A DNA stretch of 5,830 nt from Dehalococcoidia bacterium (GTDB taxonomy: Bacteria > Chloroflexota > Dehalococcoidia > GIF9 > AB-539-J10): NCBI GenBank assembly GCA_030612345.1, contig JAUWOB010000066.1, positions 1-5,830 on the forward strand. The letters run 5' to 3'. Within the stretch, counting starts at the first letter, position 1. Each line of letters begins with the position of its first letter. The notes below the pieces were generated by a model. It searched no databases. It saw only the letters and a list, made by a program, of their open reading frames with translations, and was not told where the DNA came from. Shown here piece after piece: positions 5,584 through 5,830 of this stretch. The translations under genes and the position numbers were made by a program.

Positions 5584-5830
5584 ATGAGAGAGAAGAATAA
5601 CCTGTCAATCAGGGTGATCTCCTTCTTCATCGCAGTCAGCTTAGCATTATTGGTCTTTTCAACCTCTGCCGGAGCGTCTCCCTCAACCAATATATGGGAT
5701 TGGCATGATTTACACGCCGTGAGAGAAAACCTGGGCGGTAACTACCGTCTCATGAACAACCTCGATGCAACTACTGCCGGCTACATGGAGCTAGCGAGCG
5801 CTAGGGCCAATGAGGGGAGGGGCTGGCAGC
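5584..5830 (+). CDS. Secreted GLUG-type repeat protein, N-terminal part (runs off window end)
   Basis: ATG 5584 follows GGGAG at 5570-5574 with 9-nt spacing, and 82 codons are visible. Residues 1-10 are polar and positively charged, 11-25 form a hydrophobic core (VISFFIAVSLALLVF), and an AGA-S signal-peptidase I site fits cleavage after residue 31, so the protein is exported. From residue 38 the sequence reads WDWHDLHAVRENLGGNYRLM, then NNLDATTAGY and a GRGW near the end. I recognise this pattern as the opening unit of GLUG-repeat proteins, which normally continues into a 'F.GTFDG.G..I' strand and then GLUG repeats. Such proteins are usually large extracellular beta-solenoid-like proteins with adhesion or surface roles; the function here is not known. 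The family assignment rests on the pattern only, since the repeats themselves lie beyond the window. Confidence 0.75.
   Translation, partial: MREKNNLSIRVISFFIAVSLALLVFSTSAGASPSTNIWDWHDLHAVRENLGGNYRLMNNLDATTAGYMELASARANEGRGWQ

Noticed and set aside
1..5830. CRISPR arrays, tRNA or rRNA genes, insertion-sequence ends
   Set aside because: By eye I found no regularly spaced repeats, tRNA T-loop signatures, rRNA-like sequence or transposase fragments with terminal inverted repeats.

Overview
This 5.8-kb window looks bacterial: it carries a bacterial-type peptidyl-tRNA hydrolase, sigma70-like promoter boxes, ATG/TTG starts and moderate-to-high GC. The last gene begins a secreted GLUG-type repeat protein of a style I associate with Dehalococcoidia-like Chloroflexota and some methanogen or sediment genomes. 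That points weakly to an environmental Chloroflexota-type genome. The taxonomic guess is inference and has low confidence.

Layout. Positions 1-453 hold the C-terminal part of a GNAT acetyltransferase that starts upstream of the window. Positions 568-1240 hold a second, RimJ/RimL-like GNAT gene that is broken. A one-base expansion of a G tract at 881-886 shifts the frame, and an in-frame TGA at 908-910 follows, yet family-like sequence continues to about 1114. On the minus strand, 4068-1271 is a tight tldD-tldE operon in which the two genes overlap by ATGA. Together they encode the two subunits of a TldD/TldE metalloprotease. TldD keeps the HExxxH zinc site and the distal cysteine ligand; TldE lacks the motif, as expected. 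Divergently from tldD, 4365-4940 encodes peptidyl-tRNA hydrolase. It sits behind a good promoter (TTGACG-N17-TATATT) and a leader of about 105 nt that contains inverted repeats.

Positions 4941-5253 have no supported gene but end in a strong promoter (TTGACA-N16-TACAAT), followed by a tandem GTCAGGTG repeat. The frame at 5254-5532 looks like a small unidentified protein interrupted by an amber codon. At 5584 a secreted protein begins with a clear signal peptide and the first GLUG-type segment, and it runs off the window end.

Functionally, Pth (recycling of peptidyl-tRNA) and TldD/E (cleavage of unstructured peptides) are housekeeping or peptide-processing genes sharing a divergent intergenic region. 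No RiPP precursor or modification enzyme is visible beside tldDE. The flanks, with a decayed GNAT gene, a possible decayed small ORF and a secreted repeat protein, look accessory. I did not find a convincing new multi-gene system. The items most worth checking are the two interrupted frames and the pth leader.
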